Below, one piece after another: positions 33,801 through 44,261 of a stretch of DNA of 60,877 nucleotides (position 1 is its first letter; each line of letters begins with the position of its first letter). A model generated the notes under the pieces. That model was given only the letters and a program-made list of their open reading frames with translations. It made no database searches and was not told where the DNA came from. Source of the stretch: an uncultured Lysobacter sp. (lineage in GTDB: Bacteria > Pseudomonadota > Gammaproteobacteria > Xanthomonadales > Xanthomonadaceae). The position numbers and the translations under genes are program-made. The stretch covers positions 1 through 60,877 of the forward strand of contig CAMLID010000017.1 in the NCBI GenBank assembly GCA_946480055.1, given 5' to 3'.

Positions 33801-36251
33801 ATGGCGTACCGCTTGCACGCGCTGTATGGCGCGATTCTTGTCGCGCTCGTTTCATCAACTGATGCTCTGGCCGGACCTGCCGGTCAGGCGCAAGCCGCGG
33901 ATCCCGCGCAACCGCAGACGCCCGCGGCAGCCGCGCCGCAGGAAAGCGCGCCCAAGACACTCGACGCGATCGTCGTCACCGGCACCAAGCGCGAGACACC
34001 GCTGCAGAAGACGCCGGTCGCGATCAGCGCGCTCGACGCCGACACGCTCGATAAGGAGCGGGTGATGACGGTGCAGGACCTCACCAAGCTGGTGCCGAGC
34101 ATGCAGGCCACCCGTCAGGGCGACCATGACGTGATCACCATGACCCTGCGCGGCATCGGCAACGATCAGGCCAAGACCGAATACGCCGATCCGGAAGTGG
34201 CGATCTTCGTCGACGGTGTGTATTCGCCTCGCGCCGAGGCCGCCGCCGGTCTGCTGCTGGACGTGGCGGCCGCGGAAGTGCTGCGCGGTCCGCAGGGCAC
34301 GCTATGGGGCCGGAACTCCACGGTCGGCGCGGTCAACTTCCGCACCGCCACGCCGGAGATCGGCAGCTACTTCGGCAACGCCCAGCTCAGCGTCGGCAAC
34401 TACAACGCGATCGGCGCGCGCGCGGTGGTCAATCTGCCGATCAGCGACACCTTCGCGATGCGCGTCGCGGTTGCGCAGGAACAACATGACGGCTATGTCG
34501 ACTATCAGGATCCGGTGGGGCAGATCCCCTCGGTCGACGCGCAGCGCACCGCCTATGCGGCGGCCGGCGGCGATCCGGCGACGTTCCGGCCGATCAATCC
34601 GAACCAGTACGTCACCGGCGGCGACAAATACAACGCCCAGAACCAGTCCGCCGCGCGCGTGAGCGCATTGTGGCAGCCCAGCGATGCCTTCAGCTGGAAT
34701 CTGGCGCTGGAGTATTTCCGCGACCGCGGCACGCCGAGCATGAACCTGATGCAGCGTCCGCGGGCCGGTCAGGACTTCTGGTCGGCGCTGATCGACACCG
34801 CGCCGTACATCGAGCGTGATTCCTACGCGCTGCGCAGTCGCATGGACTGGGACATCAACGACGGCCTGCGGCTCTCCTACATCGCCGGCTTCAGCCGGTT
34901 CGACGGCCGTTCCACCTACGATCAGGACAGTGGCGTGCTGGTGCCGACCTGTTTCGCCTGCGGCCCGGCGCAGTACCAGGAAGACCGCACCAACGATTCC
35001 GAATACAAGAGCACCAGCCACGAGTTCAACCTGTCCTCGACCGGCGAACAGACCGTCGACTGGATCGTGGGCCTGTACTACGCCGCCGAGAAGAATTCGA
35101 TCCGCTTCGACATTCCGATCTTCAACGGCACCCAGGAAGGCACCGTCGCCTGGCAGGGCTCGTTCATCCAGCCCAAGGAAACGGTGGATTCCTACGCCGC
35201 GTTCGGCCAGGCCACCTGGAACGTCAACGACACCTGGCGCCTGACCGCCGGCGCCCGCTACACCGACGACACGAAGAAGAACGTCGGCGGCCGCGGCTGG
35301 GGCTGGGCCTACAACCCGAACGTGCCGCAGGTCCCGATTTCCCCGGGCACGTATCCGAGTCCGCAGAACGGATTCAACATCTCCACCGTCAACGACGGTG
35401 AGTACGGCCACAGCCAGGTGACGTGGCTGGCGCGCACCGATTTCGATGTCGGCGAGAAGGGGCTGCTCTACGCCAGCGTCTCCACCGGTTACAAGTCCGG
35501 CGGTCTGCAGGACGGCGGCGCGACCTACAAGCACGAGGAACTGACCAACTACGAGATCGGCGGCAAGTTCAGTTTCCTGGAAGGGCGCCTGACCTGGAAT
35601 AGCGCGATCTACTACATGGACTTCAAGAACTTCCAGTTGTCCGCGCCGGTCACCTTCCCCGACGGCAACCGCGGCCTGGGTTTCAACAACGTGGAAGGCA
35701 GCACCAAGGTGTGGGGCTACGAGAGCGAGCTGTCGGCGCTCATCGGCGAGAACGACCGCGTCAATCTGACGGTTTCGGGCATTCCGAAGAAGGACCTGGG
35801 CAGACTGCTGTACGCAGGCAGCAACGACTACCAGGGCCTGCCGGCGTGCCCGCCGGCGTCGGGCATCAGCAACTGCATGAACGTGACCGGCAACGAATTG
35901 CCGCATGCGCCCGACTTCGCGTTGACGCTGATCTGGGAACACGACTTCCATCTCGGCAACGGCGGCACGCTGACCCCGCGACTGACCGGCCACTACGAAA
36001 CCGAAACCTGGCTGAGCGTGTTCAACCTCGGCGACGAGGACCAACAGGACGCCTACGGCCGTGGCGACTTCTCGCTGCGTTACGAGGAACCTCAGCGACG
36101 CTGGTGGGCCGGCTTGTACGTGCAGAACTTCACCGACGAGAAAACGCGCACCGCGGCCGGCCGTTTCAACCCCGGCGCCGGGCAATACCTATGGGTGTCG
36201 CAGTACTTGCCGCCGCGCACGTACGGAGTGAATTTCGGTCTGCACTTCTGA
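33801..36251 (+). CDS. TonB-dependent outer-membrane receptor
   Basis: 816 residues. A signal peptide (to about ALAG) and a Pro/Ala linker lead to LDAIVVTGTKRETPLQKTPV (TonB-box-like region and plug), the plug LRGPQGTLWGRNSTVGAVNF, and a long beta-barrel ending in the terminal Phe (YGVNFGLHF). It probably imports oligosaccharides in this locus, given the LacI, GH3 and sugar-porter neighbours. GGAGGGAAGAGGAC precedes the ATG. Confidence 0.92.
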   Translation: MAYRLHALYGAILVALVSSTDALAGPAGQAQAADPAQPQTPAAAAPQESAPKTLDAIVVTGTKRETPLQKTPVAISALDADTLDKERVMTVQDLTKLVPSMQATRQGDHDVITMTLRGIGNDQAKTEYADPEVAIFVDGVYSPRAEAAAGLLLDVAAAEVLRGPQGTLWGRNSTVGAVNFRTATPEIGSYFGNAQLSVGNYNAIGARAVVNLPISDTFAMRVAVAQEQHDGYVDYQDPVGQIPSVDAQRTAYAAAGGDPATFRPINPNQYVTGGDKYNAQNQSAARVSALWQPSDAFSWNLALEYFRDRGTPSMNLMQRPRAGQDFWSALIDTAPYIERDSYALRSRMDWDINDGLRLSYIAGFSRFDGRSTYDQDSGVLVPTCFACGPAQYQEDRTNDSEYKSTSHEFNLSSTGEQTVDWIVGLYYAAEKNSIRFDIPIFNGTQEGTVAWQGSFIQPKETVDSYAAFGQATWNVNDTWRLTAGARYTDDTKKNVGGRGWGWAYNPNVPQVPISPGTYPSPQNGFNISTVNDGEYGHSQVTWLARTDFDVGEKGLLYASVSTGYKSGGLQDGGATYKHEELTNYEIGGKFSFLEGRLTWNSAIYYMDFKNFQLSAPVTFPDGNRGLGFNNVEGSTKVWGYESELSALIGENDRVNLTVSGIPKKDLGRLLYAGSNDYQGLPACPPASGISNCMNVTGNELPHAPDFALTLIWEHDFHLGNGGTLTPRLTGHYETETWLSVFNLGDEDQQDAYGRGDFSLRYEEPQRRWWAGLYVQNFTDEKTRTAAGRFNPGAGQYLWVSQYLPPRTYGVNFGLHF

Positions 36252-36402
36252 TCGACGCCCGGCTTCCCTCGCTCGCGCTGCGGGCGAGGGGACGCTGGTG
36301 CGCGCATCGCATTTCGATCCTGCCTTTGCTTGCCTTGCGCAGGGGCATACGGCGTAACGGGCGATTCGGCACGCCGCCCGCACGGACTTTCTGGAGCACG
36401 GT

Positions 36403-38979
36403 TTGAAGATCGCATCGAAGAACCCGCGGGCGCGCGCAGCAGCCCTGCGTCGGGGAGGGCTGGTCATGGCGGCGGCGCTGAGTTTGACCGTCGGCCCCGG
36501 CGTCGCCGGGAACGCGCCGGCAGGCGGCACGATCCATCCCGAGCGCTGGCCGGCGCCGGACTGGCCGCTGCCGGCCGATCCAGCGCTGGAGGCGCGCGTC
36601 GACGCGCTGCTGGCAACGATGACGCTGGAAGAAAAGGTCGGCCAGATCGTGCAGGGCGATATCTCCAGCCTCACGCCCGAAGATGTGCGCAGATACCGGC
36701 TCGGTTCGGTGCTGGCCGGAGGCGGCTCCGATCCGGGCGGCAAGTACAACGCGGCGCCCGCGGAATGGCTGGCGCAAGCAGACGCGTTCTACGAGGCCTC
36801 GATGGACACTCGCGGCGGCAAGGCGATCCCGATCCTGTACGGCATCGATGCGGTGCATGGCCAGAGCAACGTGGTCGGCGCCACCGTGTTCCCGCACAAC
36901 ATCGGCCTCGGTGCGGCGCGCAATCCGGACCTGATCCGCGAGATCGGCCGCATCACCGCGATCGAGACGCGGACCACCGGCATGGAATGGGCCTTCGCGC
37001 CGACCGTGGCAGTGCCGCAGGACGACCGTTGGGGCCGCAGCTACGAAGGTTATTCGGAAGATCCGAAACTGGTCGCGAGCTACGCCGGCGCGATGGTCGA
37101 AGGACTGCAGGGCAAGGTCGGCGACAAGGAATTCCTGGACGGCGCGCACGTGGTTTCCTCGGTCAAGCACTACCTCGGCGACGGCGGCACTAGCGACGGC
37201 AAGGACCAGGGCGATACGCAGGTCGACGAGGCCGAGCTGCGCGACGTGCACAACGCCGGATACCCGCCGGCCATCGCCGCCGGAACGCAAGCGGTCATGA
37301 TTTCCTTCAGCAGCTACCAGGGCGTGAAATTGGCGGGTCACAAGCCGCTGGTCACCGACGTGCTGAAGGGGCGCATGAACTTCGGCGGCTTCGTCGTCAC
37401 CGACTGGAACGCGCACGGCCAGGTCGCCGGCTGCGACAACACGCAGTGTCCGGCGACGGTGAACGCCGGTATCGATCTGGTGATGGCGCCCGACAGCTGG
37501 AAGCCGTTCTACGAGAGCACCCTGGCTGCGGCGAAGGCCGGCACGATCCCGATGGCCAGGATCGACGATGCGGTGCGGCGCCTGTTGCGGGTGAAATTCC
37601 GGCTCGGCCTGTTCGATGCCGGCAAGCCGTCGCAGCGCGCGCTCGGCGGCAAGTTCGAACTGCTGGGCGCACCGGAGCATCGCGCGGTCGCGCGCCAGGC
37701 GGTGCGCGAATCGCTGGTGCTGTTGAAGAACCAGCGCGGCGTGCTGCCGCTGGATCCGAAGAAGAAACTGTTGATCGCCGGCGACGGCGCCGACAGCATG
37801 GCCAAGCAGAGCGGCGGCTGGACATTGACTTGGCAGGGCACGGGCACCACCCGCGCCGATTTCCCGAACGGCGAGACGATCTGGGAAGGGCTCAAGACCG
37901 CGGCGCAGGCCGCCGGCGGTAGTGCCGAGCTCGCGCTCGACGGCCAGTATCAGAGCAAACCCGACGCCGCCATCGTCGTGATAGGCGAGAACTCTTATGC
38001 CGAGTTCCAGGGCGATCTGCCGACGCTGCTTTACAAGCCCGGCGACGACAGCGACCTCCAGCTCATCAGAAAACTGAAGGCCGACGGCATTCCCGTAGTG
38101 ACGGTGTTCCTCAGCGGCCGGCCGCTGTGGGTGAACCGCGAGATCAACGCGTCCGATGCCTTCGTCGCGGCCTGGCTGCCCGGCAGCGAAGGCGGGGGCA
38201 TCGCCGATGTGCTGCTGCGCAGGCCGGACGGCGGCATCCATTACGACTTCAAGGGCAAACTCAGCTTCTCCTGGCCTCGCCGCGCCGATCAGTACGCCAA
38301 CAATGTCGGCCAGAAGGATTACAGCCCGCAGTTCCCTTATGGCTACGGTCTGACGTATGCCAGCAAGGGCGATCTAGCGCCGTTATCGGAAACCGCCGGC
38401 GTATCGCTCGCGCAAGCGCAACCGGGCCTGTACTACGGGCTTGGCATGCTGGCGCCGGGGCTGTCGATGGCGCTGGAAGCCGCCGACCAGCGCGCTGTCA
38501 GCATCAAAACGCTGCCTGCGGCGCTGGGCGACGGCAGCATCCGCATCGCCGCGGTCGATCACCGGCGCCAGGAGGACGCGCGGCGCGTGACCTGGACCGG
38601 CTCGGCGCCCGCACGCTTGTCGGTGATCGCGGACACAGCGAAGGACCTGACGCGCGAAGCCAACGGCGACGTACAGCTCATGCTGACGCTGCGCGTGGAC
38701 GCACCGCCGAAGGGCGACGTGGCCGTCAGCGTTGCCTGCGGCGAAGCTTGCGGCGCGACGCTGCCGCTGCGCGAGTCGTTGGCGTCGCTGCCGGTCGGCC
38801 AATGGACCACGCTCGGCATACCGTTGAAGTGCTTCGCGCTGGCCGGCGCGGATCTGTCGAAGTTGTCCGGCCTGTTGGCGATCCAAACCGCCGCACCCTT
38901 GCAACTGTCGTTCTCGCGCATCGCGCTGGCCCCACAGGGCGAAGCGGAGCGGACGCTCGCATGCAGAACCAGCAAGTAA
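36403..38979 (+). CDS. Glycoside hydrolase family 3 beta-glucosidase, ExoP-like
   Basis: 858 residues starting at TTG with GGAG upstream. An N-terminal signal precedes the GH3 TIM barrel (IPILYGIDAVHGQ; SVKHYLGDGGT) with nucleophile Asp334 in GFVVTDWNAHGQVAGCDN. The GH3 C-terminal domain follows (VVIGENSYAEFQGD, probable acid/base Glu) with FPYGYGLTY. The last roughly 170 residues form a beta-rich domain like that of ExoP exo-1,3/1,4-beta-glucanases. Exported; it should cut beta-glucosides for uptake by the flanking transporters. Confidence 0.9.
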   Translation: MKIASKNPRARAAALRRGGLVMAAALSLTVGPGVAGNAPAGGTIHPERWPAPDWPLPADPALEARVDALLATMTLEEKVGQIVQGDISSLTPEDVRRYRLGSVLAGGGSDPGGKYNAAPAEWLAQADAFYEASMDTRGGKAIPILYGIDAVHGQSNVVGATVFPHNIGLGAARNPDLIREIGRITAIETRTTGMEWAFAPTVAVPQDDRWGRSYEGYSEDPKLVASYAGAMVEGLQGKVGDKEFLDGAHVVSSVKHYLGDGGTSDGKDQGDTQVDEAELRDVHNAGYPPAIAAGTQAVMISFSSYQGVKLAGHKPLVTDVLKGRMNFGGFVVTDWNAHGQVAGCDNTQCPATVNAGIDLVMAPDSWKPFYESTLAAAKAGTIPMARIDDAVRRLLRVKFRLGLFDAGKPSQRALGGKFELLGAPEHRAVARQAVRESLVLLKNQRGVLPLDPKKKLLIAGDGADSMAKQSGGWTLTWQGTGTTRADFPNGETIWEGLKTAAQAAGGSAELALDGQYQSKPDAAIVVIGENSYAEFQGDLPTLLYKPGDDSDLQLIRKLKADGIPVVTVFLSGRPLWVNREINASDAFVAAWLPGSEGGGIADVLLRRPDGGIHYDFKGKLSFSWPRRADQYANNVGQKDYSPQFPYGYGLTYASKGDLAPLSETAGVSLAQAQPGLYYGLGMLAPGLSMALEAADQRAVSIKTLPAALGDGSIRIAAVDHRRQEDARRVTWTGSAPARLSVIADTAKDLTREANGDVQLMLTLRVDAPPKGDVAVSVACGEACGATLPLRESLASLPVGQWTTLGIPLKCFALAGADLSKLSGLLAIQTAAPLQLSFSRIALAPQGEAERTLACRTSK

Positions 38980-39110
38980 GCGACGCATAGAGAGTTTCGG
39001 AGACCCGCTTCTGCCCATCTCTCCGAGAGGCGGGAATGGCGGGGTCTTCCTGAGTCATTCATTCCTCCCCTGTAACCGCAGGGTGGGCGTCACACTGAGG
39101 GGGTAACGCC

Positions 39111-40673
39111 TTGAAACTGTCGACCCTGGACCTGACGATCGTGTTGGTCTACCTGATCGGCATCTTCGCGCTCGCGCAATGGGTGTCGCGCGAGAAAGAT
39201 GGCCGCAAGAAATCCGCCAGCGACTACTTTCTCGCCAGCAAAGCGCTGCCGTGGTGGGCGATCGGCGCTTCGCTGATCGCAGCCAACATCTCCGCCGAGC
39301 AGATCATCGGCATGTCGGGGTCCGGCTACGCGATCGGGCTGGCCATCGCCTCGTACGAATGGATGGCGGCGGCGACGCTGCTGATCGTCGGCAAGTTCTT
39401 CCTGCCGGTGTTCATACGCAACCGCATCTACACGATGCCGCAGTTCCTGGAAGAGCGTTACGGCCACAGGATCCGCACGCTGATGGCGGTGTTCTGGCTG
39501 GGCCTGTACGTGTTCGTTAACCTGACCTCGATCCTGTGGCTCGGCTCGATTGCGGTCAACCAAGTCACCGGCATCGACCCGATGGCGGCGCTGGTGTTGC
39601 TGGGCGCGTTCGCGCTGGCTTATCAGTTGTACGGAGGTCTGAAGGCGGTGGCCTTGACCGACATCGTGCAGGTCTGCCTTCTGGTGCTGGGCGGCTTGTC
39701 GGTGACCTTCCTGACCTTGTCGCAGATCGGCGACGGCAGCCTCATCGCCGGTTACCGCAAGCTGCTGGACGCGCACCCCGAACATTTCAAGATGATCCTG
39801 AGCAAGGACAGCCCGTTCTACAAGGACTTGCCCGGCATCAGCGTCCTGATCGGCGGCATGTGGGTCATGAATGTCAGCTACTGGGGCTTCAATCAGTACA
39901 TCATCCAACGCGCGCTCGCGGCGAAGGACCTGGGCGAAGCGCAGAAAGGCGTGATCTTCGCCGCGTTCCTGAAGCTGCTGATGCCGTTGGTGGTGGTGAT
40001 ACCGGGTATCGCCGCGGTGATGCTGGCGCCCGACTTGGCCAAGCCCGATCAGGCCTATCCGACGATGATGGATATGCTGCCGACCGGAATGCTCGGCCTG
40101 GTTTTCGCCGCGCTGGTGGCGGCGATCGTGGCGTCGCTGGCCTCGAAGATCAATTCGATCGCGACCATCTTCACCCTCGACTTCTACGCCAAGCGTGGAC
40201 GCCACGACGATCAGGCGCATCTGGTCCGCGTCGGCCGCATTGCCGCGGCGGTGGCGGTACTGCTGGCGATCCTGAGCGCGCGGCCGCTGCTGGGCAGCTT
40301 CGACCAGGCTTTCCAGTACATCCAGGAATACACCGGCTTCTTCACCCCGGGTATCGTGGTGATCTTCGTGCTGGGCCTGTTCTGGAAGCGCGCCAACGAG
40401 GCAGGCGCGCTGGCCGCGGCGATCAGCTCGTTTGCGTTGTCGGTCCTGTTGAAACTGACCTGGCCCGCGCTGCCGTTCATCGACCGCGTCGGCCTCGTGT
40501 TCCTGTCGGCATTGGCGCTGGCGGTGATCGTGTCGCTGGTCACGCCCAAGCAGAAGGAAGGCAGCGACCTGATCCGCGTCGACGACGTCAGCTATCGCAC
40601 GCCGATAGGCTTCAATGTCGGCGCGTTGGGCGTGATCGCGATCCTGATCGCGCTTTATGCGCTGTACTGGTAA
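39111..40673 (+). CDS. Sodium/solute symporter, SGLT-like
   Basis: 520 residues with about 13-14 membrane segments and the SSS fold. Family signatures include ASLIAANISAEQIIGMSG (Na+/sugar site helix) and YGGLKAVALTDIVQ. The start is a TTG with a GAGGGGG upstream. It follows the GH3 gene after 131 bases and is probably co-regulated. Probable substrate: glucose or a similar sugar released by the GH3 enzyme. Confidence 0.88.
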   Translation: MKLSTLDLTIVLVYLIGIFALAQWVSREKDGRKKSASDYFLASKALPWWAIGASLIAANISAEQIIGMSGSGYAIGLAIASYEWMAAATLLIVGKFFLPVFIRNRIYTMPQFLEERYGHRIRTLMAVFWLGLYVFVNLTSILWLGSIAVNQVTGIDPMAALVLLGAFALAYQLYGGLKAVALTDIVQVCLLVLGGLSVTFLTLSQIGDGSLIAGYRKLLDAHPEHFKMILSKDSPFYKDLPGISVLIGGMWVMNVSYWGFNQYIIQRALAAKDLGEAQKGVIFAAFLKLLMPLVVVIPGIAAVMLAPDLAKPDQAYPTMMDMLPTGMLGLVFAALVAAIVASLASKINSIATIFTLDFYAKRGRHDDQAHLVRVGRIAAAVAVLLAILSARPLLGSFDQAFQYIQEYTGFFTPGIVVIFVLGLFWKRANEAGALAAAISSFALSVLLKLTWPALPFIDRVGLVFLSALALAVIVSLVTPKQKEGSDLIRVDDVSYRTPIGFNVGALGVIAILIALYALYW

Positions 40674-40960
40674 TCGGCTAGGTCTGGCAATCCGATGTCG
40701 TAGGCAGGTGGCACGGTGCGACGTCGGCGGTGTCAGCTGCTTTCGTGACCGCCTGCCGGTGCGCCGAAGAAGCTGGAGGCACTGGATGCGGCAGACGGGC
40801 TCAGTATGAGCGACGCGCACTGCCTGCTCCGGCCCGGGGCCGCCAGTGCGCTGGCGTTTCCCGGCCGGCCGATCGTACCCGGCCGGTCCCGGGGCGAGCG
40901 GCTCATGACGGCGGGCGCGGTTGCCGGCAAAATGCGCCTTCGTCGACTCTAGCCGCCGAC

Positions 40961-41581
40961 ATGCGCTACTCGCTGGTCATCTTCGATTTCGACGGCACGC
41001 TGGCCGATTCGTTCCCCTTCTTTGTGAAGGCGCAGCACGCGCTGGCGCAGCGCCACGGTTTCAAGGCCATTCCCGAAGGCCGCATCGACGACATGCGGCG
41101 GCTGGGCCCGCGCGAGTTGCTGCGGGAATTCGGGTTTTCCAAATGGAAGCTGCCGGTCGTGGCTGCCGACTTCGTGCGCACCATGCGCGCCGCGCCGCCG
41201 GTACCGCTGTTTCCGGGCGTCGCGGAAATGCTGCGCCACCTGCGCGAAGGCGGGGCGCGCTTGGCGATCCTGACCTCCAATTCCGCCGACAACGTGCGAC
41301 GCGTGCTCGACGCGGAGTTGATGGAGGCGATCGAACTGATCGACGGCGGGGCCCACATGCTCGGCAAGCACCGGCGCATCGCGCGGATGCTGAGGCAGGC
41401 GAGGACCGACCCGTCGCAGGCGATCTACATCGGCGACCAGCTCAGCGACGGCGAGGCCGCGCGGCGCGCGGGTGTGGCCTTCGGGGCCGTCGGCTGGGGC
41501 TACGCGCACGCCGACACCTTGCGCGCGGCGGGCGCGGAGGAGTTCTTCGATTCGGTGGACGAATTGCGGCGTTTGGCCTGA
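40961..41581 (+). CDS. HAD-superfamily phosphatase, Gph-like
   Basis: 206 residues. Motif I is FDFDGTLADS (Asp9 nucleophile, Asp11), motif II LTSNSA, motif III GKHRRI and motif IV YIGDQLSDGEAA. The cap is the helical phosphoglycolate-phosphatase type. The substrate is not readable. The 287 bases upstream (40674-40960) show no gene. The start ATG gives the family-like MRYSLVIFDFDG. Confidence 0.85.
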   Translation: MRYSLVIFDFDGTLADSFPFFVKAQHALAQRHGFKAIPEGRIDDMRRLGPRELLREFGFSKWKLPVVAADFVRTMRAAPPVPLFPGVAEMLRHLREGGARLAILTSNSADNVRRVLDAELMEAIELIDGGAHMLGKHRRIARMLRQARTDPSQAIYIGDQLSDGEAARRAGVAFGAVGWGYAHADTLRAAGAEEFFDSVDELRRLA

Positions 41582-41907
41582 TCGCCTCGGAAACGCCCCC
41601 GGCCTACACCCTCTCGCAGGTCGGGCAGGGCCGGCCTGTAATAAGTAAGGAATAGCCTGGGACCGCCGCCGCCCCTGCCGAAGGTCAGGGCTTGGGCTGG
41701 CTGGGCCGGTCCCCATGTCCTGTTGAGCCCGTTCAGCCGGCGGGGAGGGCCCCCGGGGCCGGTTCACCCCCTGGACACGTCCGGCGTGTTTAGATAAGTC
41801 GTTGATTCAGTTGTTAATTACTTGTTTTTCCTGGCGGGCGGCCGGATCCGTGGAGCGGCCGCAGCGGGGCGACATTCGTTCTATCCACGCAACACTGCGG
41901 AACTTCC
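41582..41907. other. Intergenic region upstream of the rpoH leader
   Basis: About 326 bases with no supported gene. An AT-rich patch near 41790-41832 (TTGATTCAG, TTGTTAATTAC) is the most likely place for the rpoH promoter, but no -35/-10 pair is clear enough to call. Confidence 0.45.
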
Positions 41908-41941
41908 GGGGTCTTTAGCAGTCCTAGACCCCGACTGCTAA
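41908..41941 (+). promoter_or_regulatory. Two overlapping, mutually exclusive hairpins directly before rpoH
   Basis: GGGGTCT (41908-41914) pairs with AGACCCC (41926-41932), and TTAGCAGTC (41915-41923) pairs with GACTGCTAA (41933-41941). The second stem is 9 bp, loops CTAGACCCC and ends one base before the first rpoH ATG. The two cannot form together because the arms interleave with no linking bases. It could be an RNA switch or thermosensor, or a protein operator in DNA. Confidence 0.55.
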
Positions 41942-41942
41942 G

Positions 41943-42830
<888 letters not shown>

Positions 42831-42854
42831 TCCGCGCAAGCGCAAGCAACGACG

Positions 42855-42884
42855 ACGGCCCGGGAAACCGGGCCGTTTCGTTTT
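42855..42884 (+). terminator. Rho-independent terminator after rpoH
   Basis: A perfect 9-bp stem (ACGGCCCGG / CCGGGCCGT) with a GAAA tetraloop is followed by TTTCGTTTT. It lies 24 bases after the rpoH stop. Confidence 0.93.
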
Positions 42885-43031
42885 GGGCGATACGGCAGCA
42901 AGCTGGCGTCGCGCAAAGCGCCGCACAATGCCGATGCGTGGGCGTAGTCGACGCGCGCCGCGGCGCTCCACCGCCGCCTGGTGCTGGCCGGCGTTCGGTA
43001 CGATCCAGGTCTGGCGATGCGAGGGGACCCG

Positions 43032-44216
43032 ATGCGACGGATAGCCAAGTGGCTGCTGTGGGCGCTGATGCTGGCCGTGGTGGCGGTGTTCGGCGGCTGG
43101 CAGTTGAAGGACGGCCAGGGCAACGTCGCTTTCGGCTGGGACGCGGCGCGCCAGCGTTTCCGGATTCTCGAACGGCCGGCGCTGGCTTTGGACGGACCGC
43201 ACGTGTTCGTCGATGCGCAGGGTTTCCGCGTTGCCGCCACCGAGTCCGAGGGCGCGACCTGGCGCATGCGCGAAACGCGCCTGCCGGCGCAGCCGCTGCC
43301 GCTACTTACCGTGCGCGTCGACAATCCCGCGCGCACCCGCTTCGAAGTCGCACTGCGGCCGACCCCGGCACCGCAGGACGGCGTGTATGCGGCCAATCCG
43401 CCGCGACTGCTGATGTTGTCCGACATGGAAGGCGAGTTCGACGCCTTCGTCGCCCTGCTGCGTACGCAGGGCGTGATCGACGCGCAGTTGCATTGGCGCT
43501 ACGGCGACAGCCATGTCGCCCTGGTCGGCGACTTCGTCGATCGCGGCGACGACATGCTGCCGCTGCTGTGGTTGATCTACCGCCTGGACGGCGAAGCCCA
43601 GCAGGCCGGCGGGCGTGTGCATTACGTGCTCGGCAACCACGAGCAGCTCGCGACCTCGGGCCGCAAGAAGCATTGGCCGCGGCATCTGGTCGCGAGCGAA
43701 GCCGCCTTGGGCGGCGAGCCCTTGTTTTCGGAACGTTCGGTACTGGGCGCATGGTTGCGCAGCAAGCCGGTGATCGCGCGCGTCGGCGATCATCTGCTGG
43801 TGCACGGCGGAATCAGCGCCGAGTTCCTCGACCGCAATCTCGACATCGCCGCGGCCAATGCCGCGATGCGGCCGCATCTGGGCACGCCGATGGCGGACCT
43901 GCCTTCCGCGATCAAGCCGATCCTGGGCCGCAACGGCGTGACCTGGTACCGCGGCATGGCCCTGCCCGACGATCCCAAGTACGTACGCGAAGCCGATCCC
44001 TCGGTGCATCTGGATCGCGCGCTGCGGCGCTACGGCGTGCGCCGGATCGCGATCGGCCACACCCTCGTGCCGAGGGTGCGGCTGCAGCAGCAGGGGAGGC
44101 TGTTGGGGCTGGACTTGGACATGCACGAACCCGGCGCGGTGGCGCAGGCGGCCTGGTACGAAGGCCGCCAGCTGTGGCGTGTGGACGCGAACGGTGGTCG
44201 CGAACGCCTGGATTGA
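43032..44216 (+). CDS. Membrane-anchored metallophosphoesterase
   Basis: 394 residues. One N-terminal membrane segment (WLLWALMLAVVAVFGG) acts as an anchor or signal. A calcineurin-like domain follows with LLMLSDMEGEFDAF, VALVGDFVDRGDD, YVLGNHEQL, LLVHGGIS and IAIGHT, the full set of dimetal ligands. Similar to periplasmic or membrane protein-phosphatase-like proteins of this family. The start ATG has GGGGA upstream; an in-frame ATG at 43017 and a GTG at 42981 are possible. Confidence 0.85.
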   Translation: MRRIAKWLLWALMLAVVAVFGGWQLKDGQGNVAFGWDAARQRFRILERPALALDGPHVFVDAQGFRVAATESEGATWRMRETRLPAQPLPLLTVRVDNPARTRFEVALRPTPAPQDGVYAANPPRLLMLSDMEGEFDAFVALLRTQGVIDAQLHWRYGDSHVALVGDFVDRGDDMLPLLWLIYRLDGEAQQAGGRVHYVLGNHEQLATSGRKKHWPRHLVASEAALGGEPLFSERSVLGAWLRSKPVIARVGDHLLVHGGISAEFLDRNLDIAAANAAMRPHLGTPMADLPSAIKPILGRNGVTWYRGMALPDDPKYVREADPSVHLDRALRRYGVRRIAIGHTLVPRVRLQQQGRLLGLDLDMHEPGAVAQAAWYEGRQLWRVDANGGRERLD

Positions 44217-44261
44217 GCACGACGACGGACGCCGCGCGCGTCCGCCGTCGCTCGCACTGCG

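Noticed and set aside
38999..39050. Imperfect hairpin between the GH3 and symporter genes
   Set aside because: The stem has mismatches and no T tract; it is not convincing as a terminator or attenuator.
41908..41941. H-type pseudoknot in the rpoH leader
   Set aside because: The interleaved arms leave zero-base crossing loops, which cannot span a 9-bp stem, so alternative hairpins are the better reading.
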